A stretch of 7,606 nt of DNA, taken from assembly GCA_964555935.1 (NCBI GenBank), contig CAZKUN010000354.1, positions 1 through 7,606 on the forward strand, in the 5' to 3' direction. This document shows positions 1 to 7,083 of this stretch, piece by piece. This DNA is from CAZKUN01 sp964555935. Its GTDB lineage: Bacteria; Armatimonadota; Zipacnadia; Zipacnadales; VGFC01. Position numbers and translations under genes: made by a program. Below the pieces are notes generated by a model. That model ran no database searches. It had not been told where the DNA came from and saw only the letters and a list, made by a program, of their open reading frames with translations. Positions within the stretch are counted from its first letter, which is position 1. Every line of letters starts with the position of its first letter.

Positions 1-36
1 GAAGGCAACGAATCCATGAGACTGTGAGTGGTACCG

Positions 37-861
37 TTAATGGGGGGAGGTCACCGCCACATCACAGACGCCCCTCAGATGCGCCCAACCGTGCCGGGCC
101 TCGTGCGAGGCAATGGTGAGTAACATGTCTTCCGGCCCCATTGCCGGGACCGCGCGCCCGAGCAACTCGACGCTCTCCTTCCGGCGCCAGACGTCGCCTG
201 GTGTCGGAGGCATGCCAGGCGTCTCGCTGTCAACGAGTCGCCAGTGGAGGTCAACAGCTATCTCCGCCGGCCCACGCTGGTAAGAGAGCTCCTTGTTCGA
301 TACGCCCAGAACCCAGCCCCCTGTCCCCGACAGAGGCCAAGGCCAGGCCCGCTGACGCCAGCCGAGATCATTCAGACACTCATCGGCCGCGCGCAGATCG
401 CCTCGGCGCACCAGCAGATCGATGTCGCTATACTCCCGCCAACCACTCTCCCCGTAGGCCATGGCCGCCAGGGCCGGTCCCTTGAAAACAAGCGCCTCGA
501 CGCCTACCGCGGCCAGCGCCGAGTGGACATCGAGCATCGTCCGCGTGGTCTGGACGCACATCAGCGCGTTCGCATGATGGTGGTTTCTGAGGGCGGATAT
601 CACGTCGGGAGGGACGGCGTTGGCGTGCTGCGCTTGCAGTCGCCGGTACACGAGCGGAACCACGCGATGGACTGCCGCGAGCGGATACAAGGCGTGCCAA
701 GGTACGTCTTGGCCCTCCGAGCCTGTCAGGACGACGACATCTTCGTCGCGAGCGCTCGGGCGAACGAGGTTGAGCAGCGACTCAAACGCCGGCCGGTGAT
801 CCCCCTGAGCGTCCTCGGGTCCCGGTAGCTCGCCGGCCGCCCGCGCGTCGTCCCAATCCAT
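37..861 (-). CDS. NTP_transf_5-type nucleotidyltransferase family protein, probably C-terminally truncated
   Basis: This 274-residue protein resembles the uncharacterised nucleotidyltransferase family (Pfam NTP_transf_5) of the DNA polymerase beta fold. Seen in the sequence, with residues numbered from the ATG at 861: a helical N-terminal part containing HRVVPLVYRRL (about 65-75); the KGPALA motif (about 127-132), which replaces the usual GS motif; YSDIDLLV with two acidic metal-ligand candidates, D146 and D148; VDLHWRL with a third acidic candidate, D204; and a conserved HEARHGWAHLRGVCDVA block (about 253-269). The start at 861 has AGGAG ten bases upstream; an open extension back to 1182 lacks domain-like sequence and crosses a repeat. 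Relatives normally continue for several dozen residues after the CDVA block, but here a TAA follows only six residues later, just after a run of six C. The protein is therefore truncated or frameshifted. Substrate and partner are unknown; relatives are often found near surface-polysaccharide genes. Confidence 0.85.
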   Translation of the reverse strand: MDWDDARAAGELPGPEDAQGDHRPAFESLLNLVRPSARDEDVVVLTGSEGQDVPWHALYPLAAVHRVVPLVYRRLQAQHANAVPPDVISALRNHHHANALMCVQTTRTMLDVHSALAAVGVEALVFKGPALAAMAYGESGWREYSDIDLLVRRGDLRAADECLNDLGWRQRAWPWPLSGTGGWVLGVSNKELSYQRGPAEIAVDLHWRLVDSETPGMPPTPGDVWRRKESVELLGRAVPAMGPEDMLLTIASHEARHGWAHLRGVCDVAVTSPH

Positions 862-871
862 TTCGCTGGGG

Positions 872-876
872 CTCCT
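872..876 (-). promoter_or_regulatory. Ribosome binding site of the nucleotidyltransferase gene
   Basis: On the minus strand this reads AGGAG, ten bases before the ATG at 861. It supports that ATG over the much longer open frame that begins at 1182. Confidence 0.6.
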
Positions 877-893
877 GTCGTCTCGAGCGGGGC

Positions 894-911
894 CGCGCGT
901 CGACACGCGCG
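894..911. repeat. Perfect 7-bp inverted repeat in the nucleotidyltransferase leader
   Basis: CGCGCGT (894-900) and ACGCGCG (905-911) are perfectly complementary around a four-base CGAC loop. The centre lies about 40 bases upstream of the nucleotidyltransferase start. It could be a leader hairpin or an operator. There is no T-run on either side, so a simple intrinsic terminator is unlikely. Confidence 0.55.
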
Positions 912-1034
912 AATGCTGGTCGACGGTCCTTTGGGTTGAAGACAGCGGGTGCCGTAGCGCTGCGCCGACAGCGTTCCAGAGCGCGCCTGGTCTGACCTTC
1001 TGTTCGCGCACGCGCTGCGGCTGGAGTGGCGCCT

Positions 1035-1105
1035 GCCAGTTGCCGTCAGAAGTCAGAGGACAACACGCAGGACAGCGAATACAGGGGCTGAAGACGCCAA
1101 CTGGC
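1035..1105. repeat. Long-range inverted repeat next to repeat copy A
   Basis: GCCAGTTGCCGTC (1035-1047) and GACGCCAACTGGC (1093-1105) are complementary at 12 of 13 positions, with a 45-base loop. The structure begins eight bases from repeat copy A, so the two may form one element of at least 120 bases. In minus-strand RNA it would form a long stem-loop directly after the copy A core. Confidence 0.5.
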
Positions 1106-1112
1106 CAGGGCC

Positions 1113-1157
1113 TCAGATTCCCCCGAACTCGGGGATCATGAGTTTCCGGACACTGCG
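1113..1157 (-). repeat. Dispersed direct repeat, copy A
   Basis: This 45-base segment matches 7084-7128 in the same orientation at 35 positions with no gaps. Shared blocks on the plus strand include GATTCCCCC and ATGAGTTTCC. Nine of the ten differences are transitions, as expected from decay of a common ancestor. It contains a 6-bp palindrome, CCCCGA (1121-1126) with TCGGGG (1129-1134). It lies downstream of the GH95-like gene and upstream of the nucleotidyltransferase gene. Its family is not one I can name. Confidence 0.7.
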
Positions 1158-1211
1158 GGAACCCGCCGAGGGGAGAACACATCGGCAGCGGGCGTGGCGA
1201 CGTTGGGCGTG

Positions 1212-1259
1212 GTAGCGCCGCTACTGGACATCACTCCCCGCCAAGACGTCACAGACGTC
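1212..1259 (-). terminator. Two small hairpins after the GH95-like gene, possible weak terminator region
   Basis: GACGTC-ACA-GACGTC (1245-1259) is a perfect 6-bp stem with a three-base loop. It starts 11 bases past the GH95-like stop codon in the direction of transcription. GTAGC-GCC-GCTAC (1212-1224) is a second 5-bp stem. Neither is followed by a T-run on the minus strand, so neither is a classical intrinsic terminator. Their position at the end of the operon is the main argument for a role. Confidence 0.3.
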
Positions 1260-1270
1260 CTCGCTGCAGC

Positions 1271-3538
1271 TTAGCGTAGGCCCAGGCGCGAGGTGTCGCT
1301 GCCGCGGACGGTGGTGGCCGCCGCGTCGAGATCACCGGTCTCGCCCGGCAGGCAGATCACGACCTCCTGCCCGGCGTCCATCTGCCCCACGAAGAGGTCG
1401 CCCTCGCGCCGCAACGCTGCGCCACTCATCTTGACCTCGAGCCCATCGAAGGGATCACGGAGGCGCAGCTCCCGATCGACATTCGCCCGCGCGCTTACCC
1501 AGACGGTCTGCCCCTCACGGCGGATGGCGGAGACGGTGAAGGCGCCTTCGGTGAGTAGGTCGCGGAACGCCACATCACGCCAATGGGACGGCACCGCAGG
1601 GAAGACCCGGACGACGTCGTTCCAGCCCTGCAGCAGCATGTCGTTGATGCCCGCCGCGACGCCGCAGTTGGCCTCCATCGTGAAGGCGATGTCGTCGCCG
1701 GAGTAATGGGTCACCCCGGTGCGCCGCAGGTCCCGGTTGAAGTGCAGGCCGTTGGGGCCAATCCAGTGCTCGGCAAAGTGCAGAAGGCAGTCGTAGGCGA
1801 ACTCGGGCCGCCCCACCACGGCGCCGAAGCTGGCCATCTGGGCATAGGTGTGGCCGCCCCAGAGATACTGGCCCAGCGAGAGGTACTGCCGCAGGCTGGC
1901 CTCGATGATCTCGCGGGCCTCATCGTCACCCTCGATGGTCAGGTCCATGGCGGGGTGGATGGCCATGAGCTGGGACGGATGGTGGTAGGACGCGTCCAGT
2001 GGCTTGCCGGCCCACAGACAGAGCACCTTGTCGTCCGTCAGGGCATACGGGGCCAGCCGCTCCCGCACGTCCTGAGCCGCGTCGGTCAGGTCGGCAATAC
2101 CGAGGGCCTCCTCCATCTGCATCACCCAATCGCAGCAGCGGCGGATCAGGGCCAGATCGATGTTCGGGTCTGAGGCCCAGGCCGACGGCGTGTTACAGCC
2201 GTACTCCGGGCTCGTTGACAGCGGAACATGTAAGCGCCCATCGTCGCCCGGCCGCAGGTTGGCGCGGTAGAACCGAAAGACATCGGCCACCACCGGGTAG
2301 CCGGTGTCTGCCAGCCACTCCCGGTCCATGCTGTAGCGCCACCGCTGCCAGTGCATCCCGGCGAGCCAGCCGCAGCTACTCCAGCAGTAGTTCACCGTGT
2401 ACCAGCCCCAGACCGGCACGACGCGTGGCGCGAAGGACGTGGGGAAGAAGGCGCCCTCGGAGCCGAAGAAGCGCCGCGTGAAATCCTGCGCGTGCGGGAG
2501 GCACTGGAGCATGAAGTCGCACCAGCAGTCCATCAGGTCCAGGTGCCCCGAGGTCAGCGCCGGCCAGAACGTTTCCTGGACGTTCATGTTCGTGGCATAC
2601 TCGCCGCGCCACGGCGGAAGGACGCCGTCCATGGCCCAAACGCCCTGCAGGCCAGGCGGCAGTTGGCCCTTTCGCGCCGCGGAGGCCAGGAGGTAGAGCC
2701 CGTGGTACCACATGAACTCCATGCGCTCCTCGGGCAGATGCACCGCGGAACGCTGCCAGAACCGCTCCCAGGCCGCCACGTGCTCGTCGTAGAGGCCGTC
2801 CAGGCCAACTGCGGCGGCGGAGCGCCAGGCAGCCAGGGATGCCTCCCGCGCTTCGGCGGCATCCGCTCCGGTCTCAACCGACACGTAGCGGTCGGGGCCG
2901 GTTGGGTTCCATGCGACGGCGTAGCTGACTCCCTCAGGTATGGTCTGGCAGAGCACCTGCACGTCCTCGTCACCCGTCAACTCGGGGGGCGGATGGCCCA
3001 GCTCCGCCAGCGACTCGTTCATCTCCGCCAAGGGCGTGAGTGTCAACGGGGCATCGGCGGCGGGTCCGGCGGTCCGAAGGCAGATGACACTACGCCCGTG
3101 GCATGCGAAGGCCAGGATGTGGTGCTCGCCGACGTCGGTCGTCACCGTGCCGTGGACGCTGGCCGTGGCCAGGTCGAGACTGCACTCGTAGGCTCGCGCC
3201 TGACCCAGACGAAGCTCCGCGCGGCCAATGCTGATCTTCGTCGGGCCGATGGGGTTGTCGCGCCGGTGCCTGGTCTCGAAGACCTCAAGGGCCTCCTCAA
3301 AGCGTCCCTCGGCCGCCAGCCGTTGCAGCCCGGCGTAGTTGTAGGCGGGATCGTCCCGGTAGGCCGTGTCCTCGCGGAGATCCCAGAGATCGACTCGGTC
3401 GAGGGTCAGGCAGAGGGGGTCGCCATCACCCCAGAGCATCACGCCGAGCGTGCCGTTACCTAGCGCGAACCCATCCTCCCACTGTGTGGGCGCGCGCTTG
3501 TGCGTCACGCGGTGTCTATCGACTCCGGACCTGTGCAT
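1271..3538 (-). CDS. GH95-like glycoside hydrolase (alpha-L-fucosidase superfamily)
   Basis: This 755-residue enzyme has the layout of glycoside hydrolase family 95, which removes alpha-L-fucose, or in some members alpha-L-galactose, from glycans by inversion. Numbering is from the ATG at 3538. An N-terminal beta-sandwich begins with WEDGFALGNGTLGVMLWG (about 20-37). The (alpha/alpha)6 barrel carries LPPGLQGVW (293-301) and PPWRGEYATNMNVQ (308-321), whose N317 and N319 match the two Asn residues that assist the catalytic base in Bifidobacterium AfcA. STSPE (441-445) places E445 as the likely general acid. HHPSQLMAIHP (519-529) and EANCGVAAGINDMLLQ (622-637) are family blocks, followed by a C-terminal beta-domain. 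The base Asp could not be placed: the corresponding stretch reads LWGGHTYAQ (559-567). No signal peptide is visible. It is the second gene of an operon after the lyase. The substrate may differ from fucose. Confidence 0.9.
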   Translation of the reverse strand: MHRSGVDRHRVTHKRAPTQWEDGFALGNGTLGVMLWGDGDPLCLTLDRVDLWDLREDTAYRDDPAYNYAGLQRLAAEGRFEEALEVFETRHRRDNPIGPTKISIGRAELRLGQARAYECSLDLATASVHGTVTTDVGEHHILAFACHGRSVICLRTAGPAADAPLTLTPLAEMNESLAELGHPPPELTGDEDVQVLCQTIPEGVSYAVAWNPTGPDRYVSVETGADAAEAREASLAAWRSAAAVGLDGLYDEHVAAWERFWQRSAVHLPEERMEFMWYHGLYLLASAARKGQLPPGLQGVWAMDGVLPPWRGEYATNMNVQETFWPALTSGHLDLMDCWCDFMLQCLPHAQDFTRRFFGSEGAFFPTSFAPRVVPVWGWYTVNYCWSSCGWLAGMHWQRWRYSMDREWLADTGYPVVADVFRFYRANLRPGDDGRLHVPLSTSPEYGCNTPSAWASDPNIDLALIRRCCDWVMQMEEALGIADLTDAAQDVRERLAPYALTDDKVLCLWAGKPLDASYHHPSQLMAIHPAMDLTIEGDDEAREIIEASLRQYLSLGQYLWGGHTYAQMASFGAVVGRPEFAYDCLLHFAEHWIGPNGLHFNRDLRRTGVTHYSGDDIAFTMEANCGVAAGINDMLLQGWNDVVRVFPAVPSHWRDVAFRDLLTEGAFTVSAIRREGQTVWVSARANVDRELRLRDPFDGLEVKMSGAALRREGDLFVGQMDAGQEVVICLPGETGDLDAAATTVRGSDTSRLGLR

Positions 3539-3546
3539 GTTCATCG

Positions 3547-3551
3547 CTCCT
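3547..3551 (-). promoter_or_regulatory. Ribosome binding site that decides the GH95-like start
   Basis: AGGAG on the minus strand lies two bases before an ATG at 3544 and eight bases before the ATG at 3538. Only the second spacing suits initiation, so the protein probably starts at 3538 (MHRSG) rather than 3544. The site sits between the lyase stop codon (3562-3564) and this start, as expected within an operon. Confidence 0.7.
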
Positions 3552-3561
3552 GGAGGCGTTC

Positions 3562-6500
3562 TCAGCCCGGCGTGCCGGGAGGTACTGCCAGGTCATTGCG
3601 GTCGAGCAGGACTCGTTGGGCCTCTGTGACTTTCAGCCGCGGTGACTGGCCCTCGGCCCCGGCCAGGGTCAGCAAGACGCGACATGGCCTGCCGGATACC
3701 TGGCACGAGAAGTCCACGAGCCCGCCTGACACGCTCAGGGCAACCGCCTCGGCCACTGTCTCACCGAACTCGCAGAGCGTGACCAGCACGACAGCCTCGG
3801 CTCGCGGGGTGTCCACCTGCAGATAAGCGCGGTAGGTCTCCGCACCAGGATGGACCACATAGCGGGCGCCCAGGCCGGGCGGGTTCAGGAAGCGCAGGCG
3901 CAGCCTCTCCGCCCCTCTGGCGATCTCCACGGTGCCCGGGGTCGCGGGGGCATCAACCACCAACGCTTTGCCGTCGCGCGTCACGCTTGCTTCGGGCCCC
4001 CAACTGTGAGGGTGTAGCAGCCACTGGAACGACTGTGGCTGCTGCCCGGCTCGCAGGTCGTCAACGATCAGCAGCAGATCGGGCTTGAGATAGACCAGAT
4101 GGCGGTGGAAGCGCTGCAAGAGCGCGGCACTATAGGCAGGCGAGGCATCACCCATGGCGTAATCCACGGCGCGGCTGGTGGCGAAGTACGGCGTGCTGCC
4201 TCGGTTGGCGATCTGGCCTTTGCCATCCACGAGAACTGTGTTGTGCCCGACAGCCCCGCGGGCGAATTCTCTGACGGCCCCCTGGAGGGCCGAAGCGTAG
4301 CCGCAGTCCATCGCCAGGTTCTCGGCGCCACGGTAGATGAGCAGGTTGTTCTGATCCTGGTGAGAGTGGCCCTGGTTGGCCGGGCTGCACTGCAGCGCGA
4401 TCAGGGCGCCGCCCTCTTCCCAACCGGACCGCAGCGCCGCCCACCCCACCCGCGGGAAGACCGCGCCCGGCTGGTCGGGGTCCGGCTCGGCAACGGGGAG
4501 GTTGGGGTCGAGGTAGAGAAGCTTGACGAAGTCGTACGCAGCATAGGGAAGCGACTTGGTCTCCTGTAGATACCACCCGGCCAGGCCGTCCTGCGCGCGT
4601 GCGGCGAGGATGGTCAGGGGCAGGTCCCAGGGCACGTACTGCGCGCTCCCGCCGGAGTCGGCGAACCACGCTATCAAGCCCCGGTCCCCGGCCAGGAAGT
4701 AGTTGGCGAAGGGCGCGAGCATGCCGAGGAGAGGGTGGTCCAGATGCCCGGCGCCGAAGTTGCGCTGCAGCGAATCGGCAAGAGTGAGCTGCAGGCCATA
4801 GGCCCAACTGTCATAGCCCTGGCCCTCGCTGCGGTGGTTGTTGGCTCGCTCATCCCAGTAGTCCAGGAGCCGGTCCTCCGCCAGACGCAGGCAGGTTGCG
4901 GCACCCTCCACTTCGCCCAGGGCGGCCGTGGCACACAGACCCAGAACCGTCGTCCAGAGCGCGTAGCCGTTGGTGTCATGCATGTCCACGGACAGAAGGG
5001 CATAGAGGGGAAGCAGCACGTTACGCTGGAAGGCGGCCTGCACCAGGGCCCGCTCCTGTGGCGTGAGCAGGGGAAAGACGAGGTCATAGGCATAGGCGGC
5101 GGCGAAGGCGATGTAGCCGACATCAAGGCCGGGCCTGCCGTTGACGGGGTCGTACCACTGCGGCCAGCGCGAGATCGCCGTCAGGAGTTCGACCGCCCGC
5201 CTCCCGTACTTCTCGTCGCCCGAGGCCGCGTAGCTCAGCGACAGGCTGGACAGACGGTCGGCGAGAGCCATTGCCAGCGGGTTCCACGACACTCCGCCCC
5301 CGTCTCGGGGTAGTTCCTCCGGCGGCCACGGCAGCGCCTGATCGCCGAACGTGATCTCCGGCTCCAGCAGGTAGCTGTCGGCTCGGGCGCGGATTTTGCT
5401 GAAGAGGTCAGCGCGGGAAGCTCCGAAGGGGGTCTGCCGCGTGTCACTCACCCATTGTGCGAGGCGGCTGGCCTCAGCGGACGACAGGAAGACCCTGGGG
5501 TGTTCGCCGATCGGGTCGGTCAGTGGCTTCTCCGCAGCGAAGACCTCGGCCGGTGAGAGCACTCGGGTCAGTCTCAGGGCTCGCAGGCAGAGGCTGCCGG
5601 CGGGCAACATTGCCGAAAGCGCTACCGTGGCTTGCGTGGCGCCTGGTGGAGCCACATCCTGCAAGCTCACGGTCTCCCAGGTCGCCCCGGTCGGCACGGG
5701 CTGGGTTGCGACGTGAGCGTGGGAGAGTTCGGAGCCCTCGCTGCCAAAGAAGCGCAACTCGAAGCACGCGGGGGCCAGCGTCCCGGGGGCGATACCCTCC
5801 AACCTGGCCTGCACCGCCAGGCGATAGTTCAGCCCTTCCCGCACGTCGGCACGGCCCAGAGACAGTCGCATCCAGGGAGCGAAGGCCTGCGTGCCCGGTG
5901 GTGCGCTGACGCGCCAGAAGCCCTCCCCGTTCCCACGGCTGATCCGGTACCCATCCTCGGTCGGTGGCGCTGGCTCGCCCGCAAAGCTCCGCTGCAGGAC
6001 GGTGGCCGCATCCTCCGTGGCCGGAAGTGCCAGTCGGCGGGGTGTATGCACCTGAGGCGGCGGGGGGGGCGCCGGGCCCGGAGGGGCCACATCAGGGCCA
6101 AAGCGTGCCTGGACCTGTCCGTGAACGAGGTAGAGAAGCACGCGGTAGAGCAGTTGGCTGGTTGTGCCGTCGCGGTCTGCCGTGATGCCCAGGTCCCCGC
6201 AGGTCTGGATCAGCTCGCCGCGACCGTGCGAGACAGCAGTCACGGCGGGCGAGCCATCGGCCGCTCTCAACAGCACGCGACCGTTCGGGCCAAGCCCGGA
6301 CACGCCATAGCGATAGGCGCTGTAGCGGATGACCTGACCCACGCGCAACCCCTCGGTGAGCGGGTGCTGGTTGTCGCTGACGGACCAGTCTGAGCCGGGA
6401 CCGGGACTGCCGAAGCTGCCCGTGAGGATTGCGGCCGGCGGCGGGCAGCCGAAGGTGCAAAGGACCCTCCCCCCGCTCCGGACGTAGGCCGCCAGGTTGC

Positions 6501-6795
6501 CCTCCACTTCCGTCGGGAGGGCCGCGTCCTGCTGGCTGGGATCGGCATTGGTTACGATGATAAGGGCCTGATAGCGCTCGAGGCCTTCCGGGTCGCGAAG
6601 GTCCTGGCCACTGACCAGCTGACCCTCAGCCCCGATCGCCTCAAGGGGGGCAACATATGCAGCCCGGTAGGCTTGACCGCACAGGCCAACGAGGGGGACT
6701 TCCGCCTGGCAGTCAAGCGTCCCCCCCTGCAGTGCGAGCAGCACCGCCAGCGCGGGGATAGCAACCAGCAAGCGAGGGCGGCAAGGCTGCACCAA
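3562..6795 (-). CDS. Secreted heparinase II/III-family polysaccharide lyase with extra N-terminal domains
   Basis: This protein of about 1077 residues is predicted to cleave uronic-acid-containing polysaccharide by beta-elimination outside the cytoplasm. Numbering is from the TTG at 6795. A signal peptide (basic PCRPR, hydrophobic LLVAIPALAVLLAL, likely cleavage after CQA near 31) precedes an alpha/beta domain (about 32-226) resembling glutamine-amidotransferase-like folds seen in beta-galactosidase and ThuA-type proteins. A Pro-rich linker (about 235-250), a beta-sandwich resembling a carbohydrate-binding module (about 255-410), an (alpha/alpha) toroid (about 430-770) and the C-terminal heparinase II/III beta-domain follow. 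GHSHQDQN (809-816) gives H810 as candidate catalytic His and H812 as metal ligand; D830 (MDCGY) and H851 (GHNT) match the other zinc ligands of Pedobacter heparinase II. Y661 in EGQGY is the candidate catalytic Tyr. The residue matching heparinase II His202 is uncertain (MHDTNGY, 605-611). GTG at 6876 or TTG at 6897 are alternative starts. Heparin is not implied as substrate. Confidence 0.88.
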   Translation of the reverse strand: MVQPCRPRLLVAIPALAVLLALQGGTLDCQAEVPLVGLCGQAYRAAYVAPLEAIGAEGQLVSGQDLRDPEGLERYQALIIVTNADPSQQDAALPTEVEGNLAAYVRSGGRVLCTFGCPPPAAILTGSFGSPGPGSDWSVSDNQHPLTEGLRVGQVIRYSAYRYGVSGLGPNGRVLLRAADGSPAVTAVSHGRGELIQTCGDLGITADRDGTTSQLLYRVLLYLVHGQVQARFGPDVAPPGPAPPPPPQVHTPRRLALPATEDAATVLQRSFAGEPAPPTEDGYRISRGNGEGFWRVSAPPGTQAFAPWMRLSLGRADVREGLNYRLAVQARLEGIAPGTLAPACFELRFFGSEGSELSHAHVATQPVPTGATWETVSLQDVAPPGATQATVALSAMLPAGSLCLRALRLTRVLSPAEVFAAEKPLTDPIGEHPRVFLSSAEASRLAQWVSDTRQTPFGASRADLFSKIRARADSYLLEPEITFGDQALPWPPEELPRDGGGVSWNPLAMALADRLSSLSLSYAASGDEKYGRRAVELLTAISRWPQWYDPVNGRPGLDVGYIAFAAAYAYDLVFPLLTPQERALVQAAFQRNVLLPLYALLSVDMHDTNGYALWTTVLGLCATAALGEVEGAATCLRLAEDRLLDYWDERANNHRSEGQGYDSWAYGLQLTLADSLQRNFGAGHLDHPLLGMLAPFANYFLAGDRGLIAWFADSGGSAQYVPWDLPLTILAARAQDGLAGWYLQETKSLPYAAYDFVKLLYLDPNLPVAEPDPDQPGAVFPRVGWAALRSGWEEGGALIALQCSPANQGHSHQDQNNLLIYRGAENLAMDCGYASALQGAVREFARGAVGHNTVLVDGKGQIANRGSTPYFATSRAVDYAMGDASPAYSAALLQRFHRHLVYLKPDLLLIVDDLRAGQQPQSFQWLLHPHSWGPEASVTRDGKALVVDAPATPGTVEIARGAERLRLRFLNPPGLGARYVVHPGAETYRAYLQVDTPRAEAVVLVTLCEFGETVAEAVALSVSGGLVDFSCQVSGRPCRVLLTLAGAEGQSPRLKVTEAQRVLLDRNDLAVPPGTPG

Positions 6796-6802
6796 ACCTT
6801 CG

Positions 6803-6807
6803 TCCTT
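6803..6807 (-). promoter_or_regulatory. Probable ribosome binding site of the lyase gene
   Basis: AAGGA on the minus strand lies seven bases before the TTG at 6795 and ten before the adjacent GTG at 6792. Starting here puts a typical signal peptide (short basic region, then a hydrophobic core) at the very N-terminus, whereas starts at 6876 or 6897 would add a 27-34-residue hydrophilic leader. A GGGAGG upstream of the GTG at 6876 keeps that alternative open. Confidence 0.5.
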
Positions 6808-6910
6808 CCCGGCGGTTTGAGCGCTCACAGGAGTCCGGCCAAGCGCGCCGCCTCCTACCTGCTTGTTCTCTCCCACATTCCGGGTTCCCTCCCACAAGGC
6901 GGGCCCATCA

Positions 6911-6928
6911 CCGGGTCATGATTCCCGG
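6911..6928. repeat. Small inverted repeat upstream of the lyase gene
   Basis: CCGGG (6911-6915) and CCCGG (6924-6928) flank an eight-base TCATGATT loop. On the minus strand it reads CCGGGAATCATGACCCGG, which loosely resembles the CCGG-AAACTCATGAT-CCCCG part of repeat copy A with small gaps. It may be an operator, a leader hairpin or a degraded repeat fragment; the stem is short and chance is possible. Confidence 0.3.
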
Positions 6929-7083
6929 CTAGGCGTCTGGGGTTGTGACTCCATCACACACCGTCCGGTGCTTCAGAACAGCCTCTGCTCGAGGGGCGTA
7001 ACCCGGCCACATCAGTGCTGCGTGGCGCACCGCGCTGTCAGTTCGGACGCAGGGATAGCTCGACGCCGGTCGTTCGCGGACCT

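Larger units (their letters stand above)
862..1270. other. Gene-free stretch between the GH95-like gene and the nucleotidyltransferase gene
   Basis: The region has no convincing gene. The nucleotidyltransferase frame stays open to 1182, but its residues are compositionally odd (rich in Pro, Arg and Cys), show no motif, and run through repeat copy A. Reading with transcription, it holds two small hairpins just after the GH95-like stop (1245-1259 and 1212-1224), repeat copy A (1113-1157), a long-range inverted repeat (1093-1105 with 1035-1047) and a tight palindrome (894-911) ahead of the next gene. I could not identify a convincing -35/-10 promoter pair. Confidence 0.7.

Noticed and set aside
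862..1182. N-terminal extension of the nucleotidyltransferase frame starting at an ATG at 1182
   Set aside because: It has no family-like residues, runs through repeat copy A and the inverted repeats, and the ATG at 861 has its own Shine-Dalgarno sequence.
1245..1259. Strong intrinsic terminator after the GH95-like gene
   Set aside because: The stem is only 6 bp with a three-base loop and no T-run follows on the minus strand, so it is listed only as a weak candidate.
2351..3463. Long plus-strand open frame of 370 codons
   Set aside because: It lies antisense to the GH95-like gene, whose family motifs are unmistakable. GC-rich codon bias creates such antisense frames.
5632..6393. Plus-strand open frame of 253 codons
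   Set aside because: It is antisense to the lyase gene and its translation has no recognisable domain.
6713..6895. Minus-strand ATG frame of 60 codons near the lyase start
   Set aside because: It overlaps the lyase signal peptide in another frame. Its translation, rich in Arg and Gly, looks like a frame shadow.
7020..7060. Sigma-70-type promoter for the operon built on a CTGACA-like -35
   Set aside because: No acceptable -10 element occurs at 16-18 bases spacing in this GC-rich stretch.
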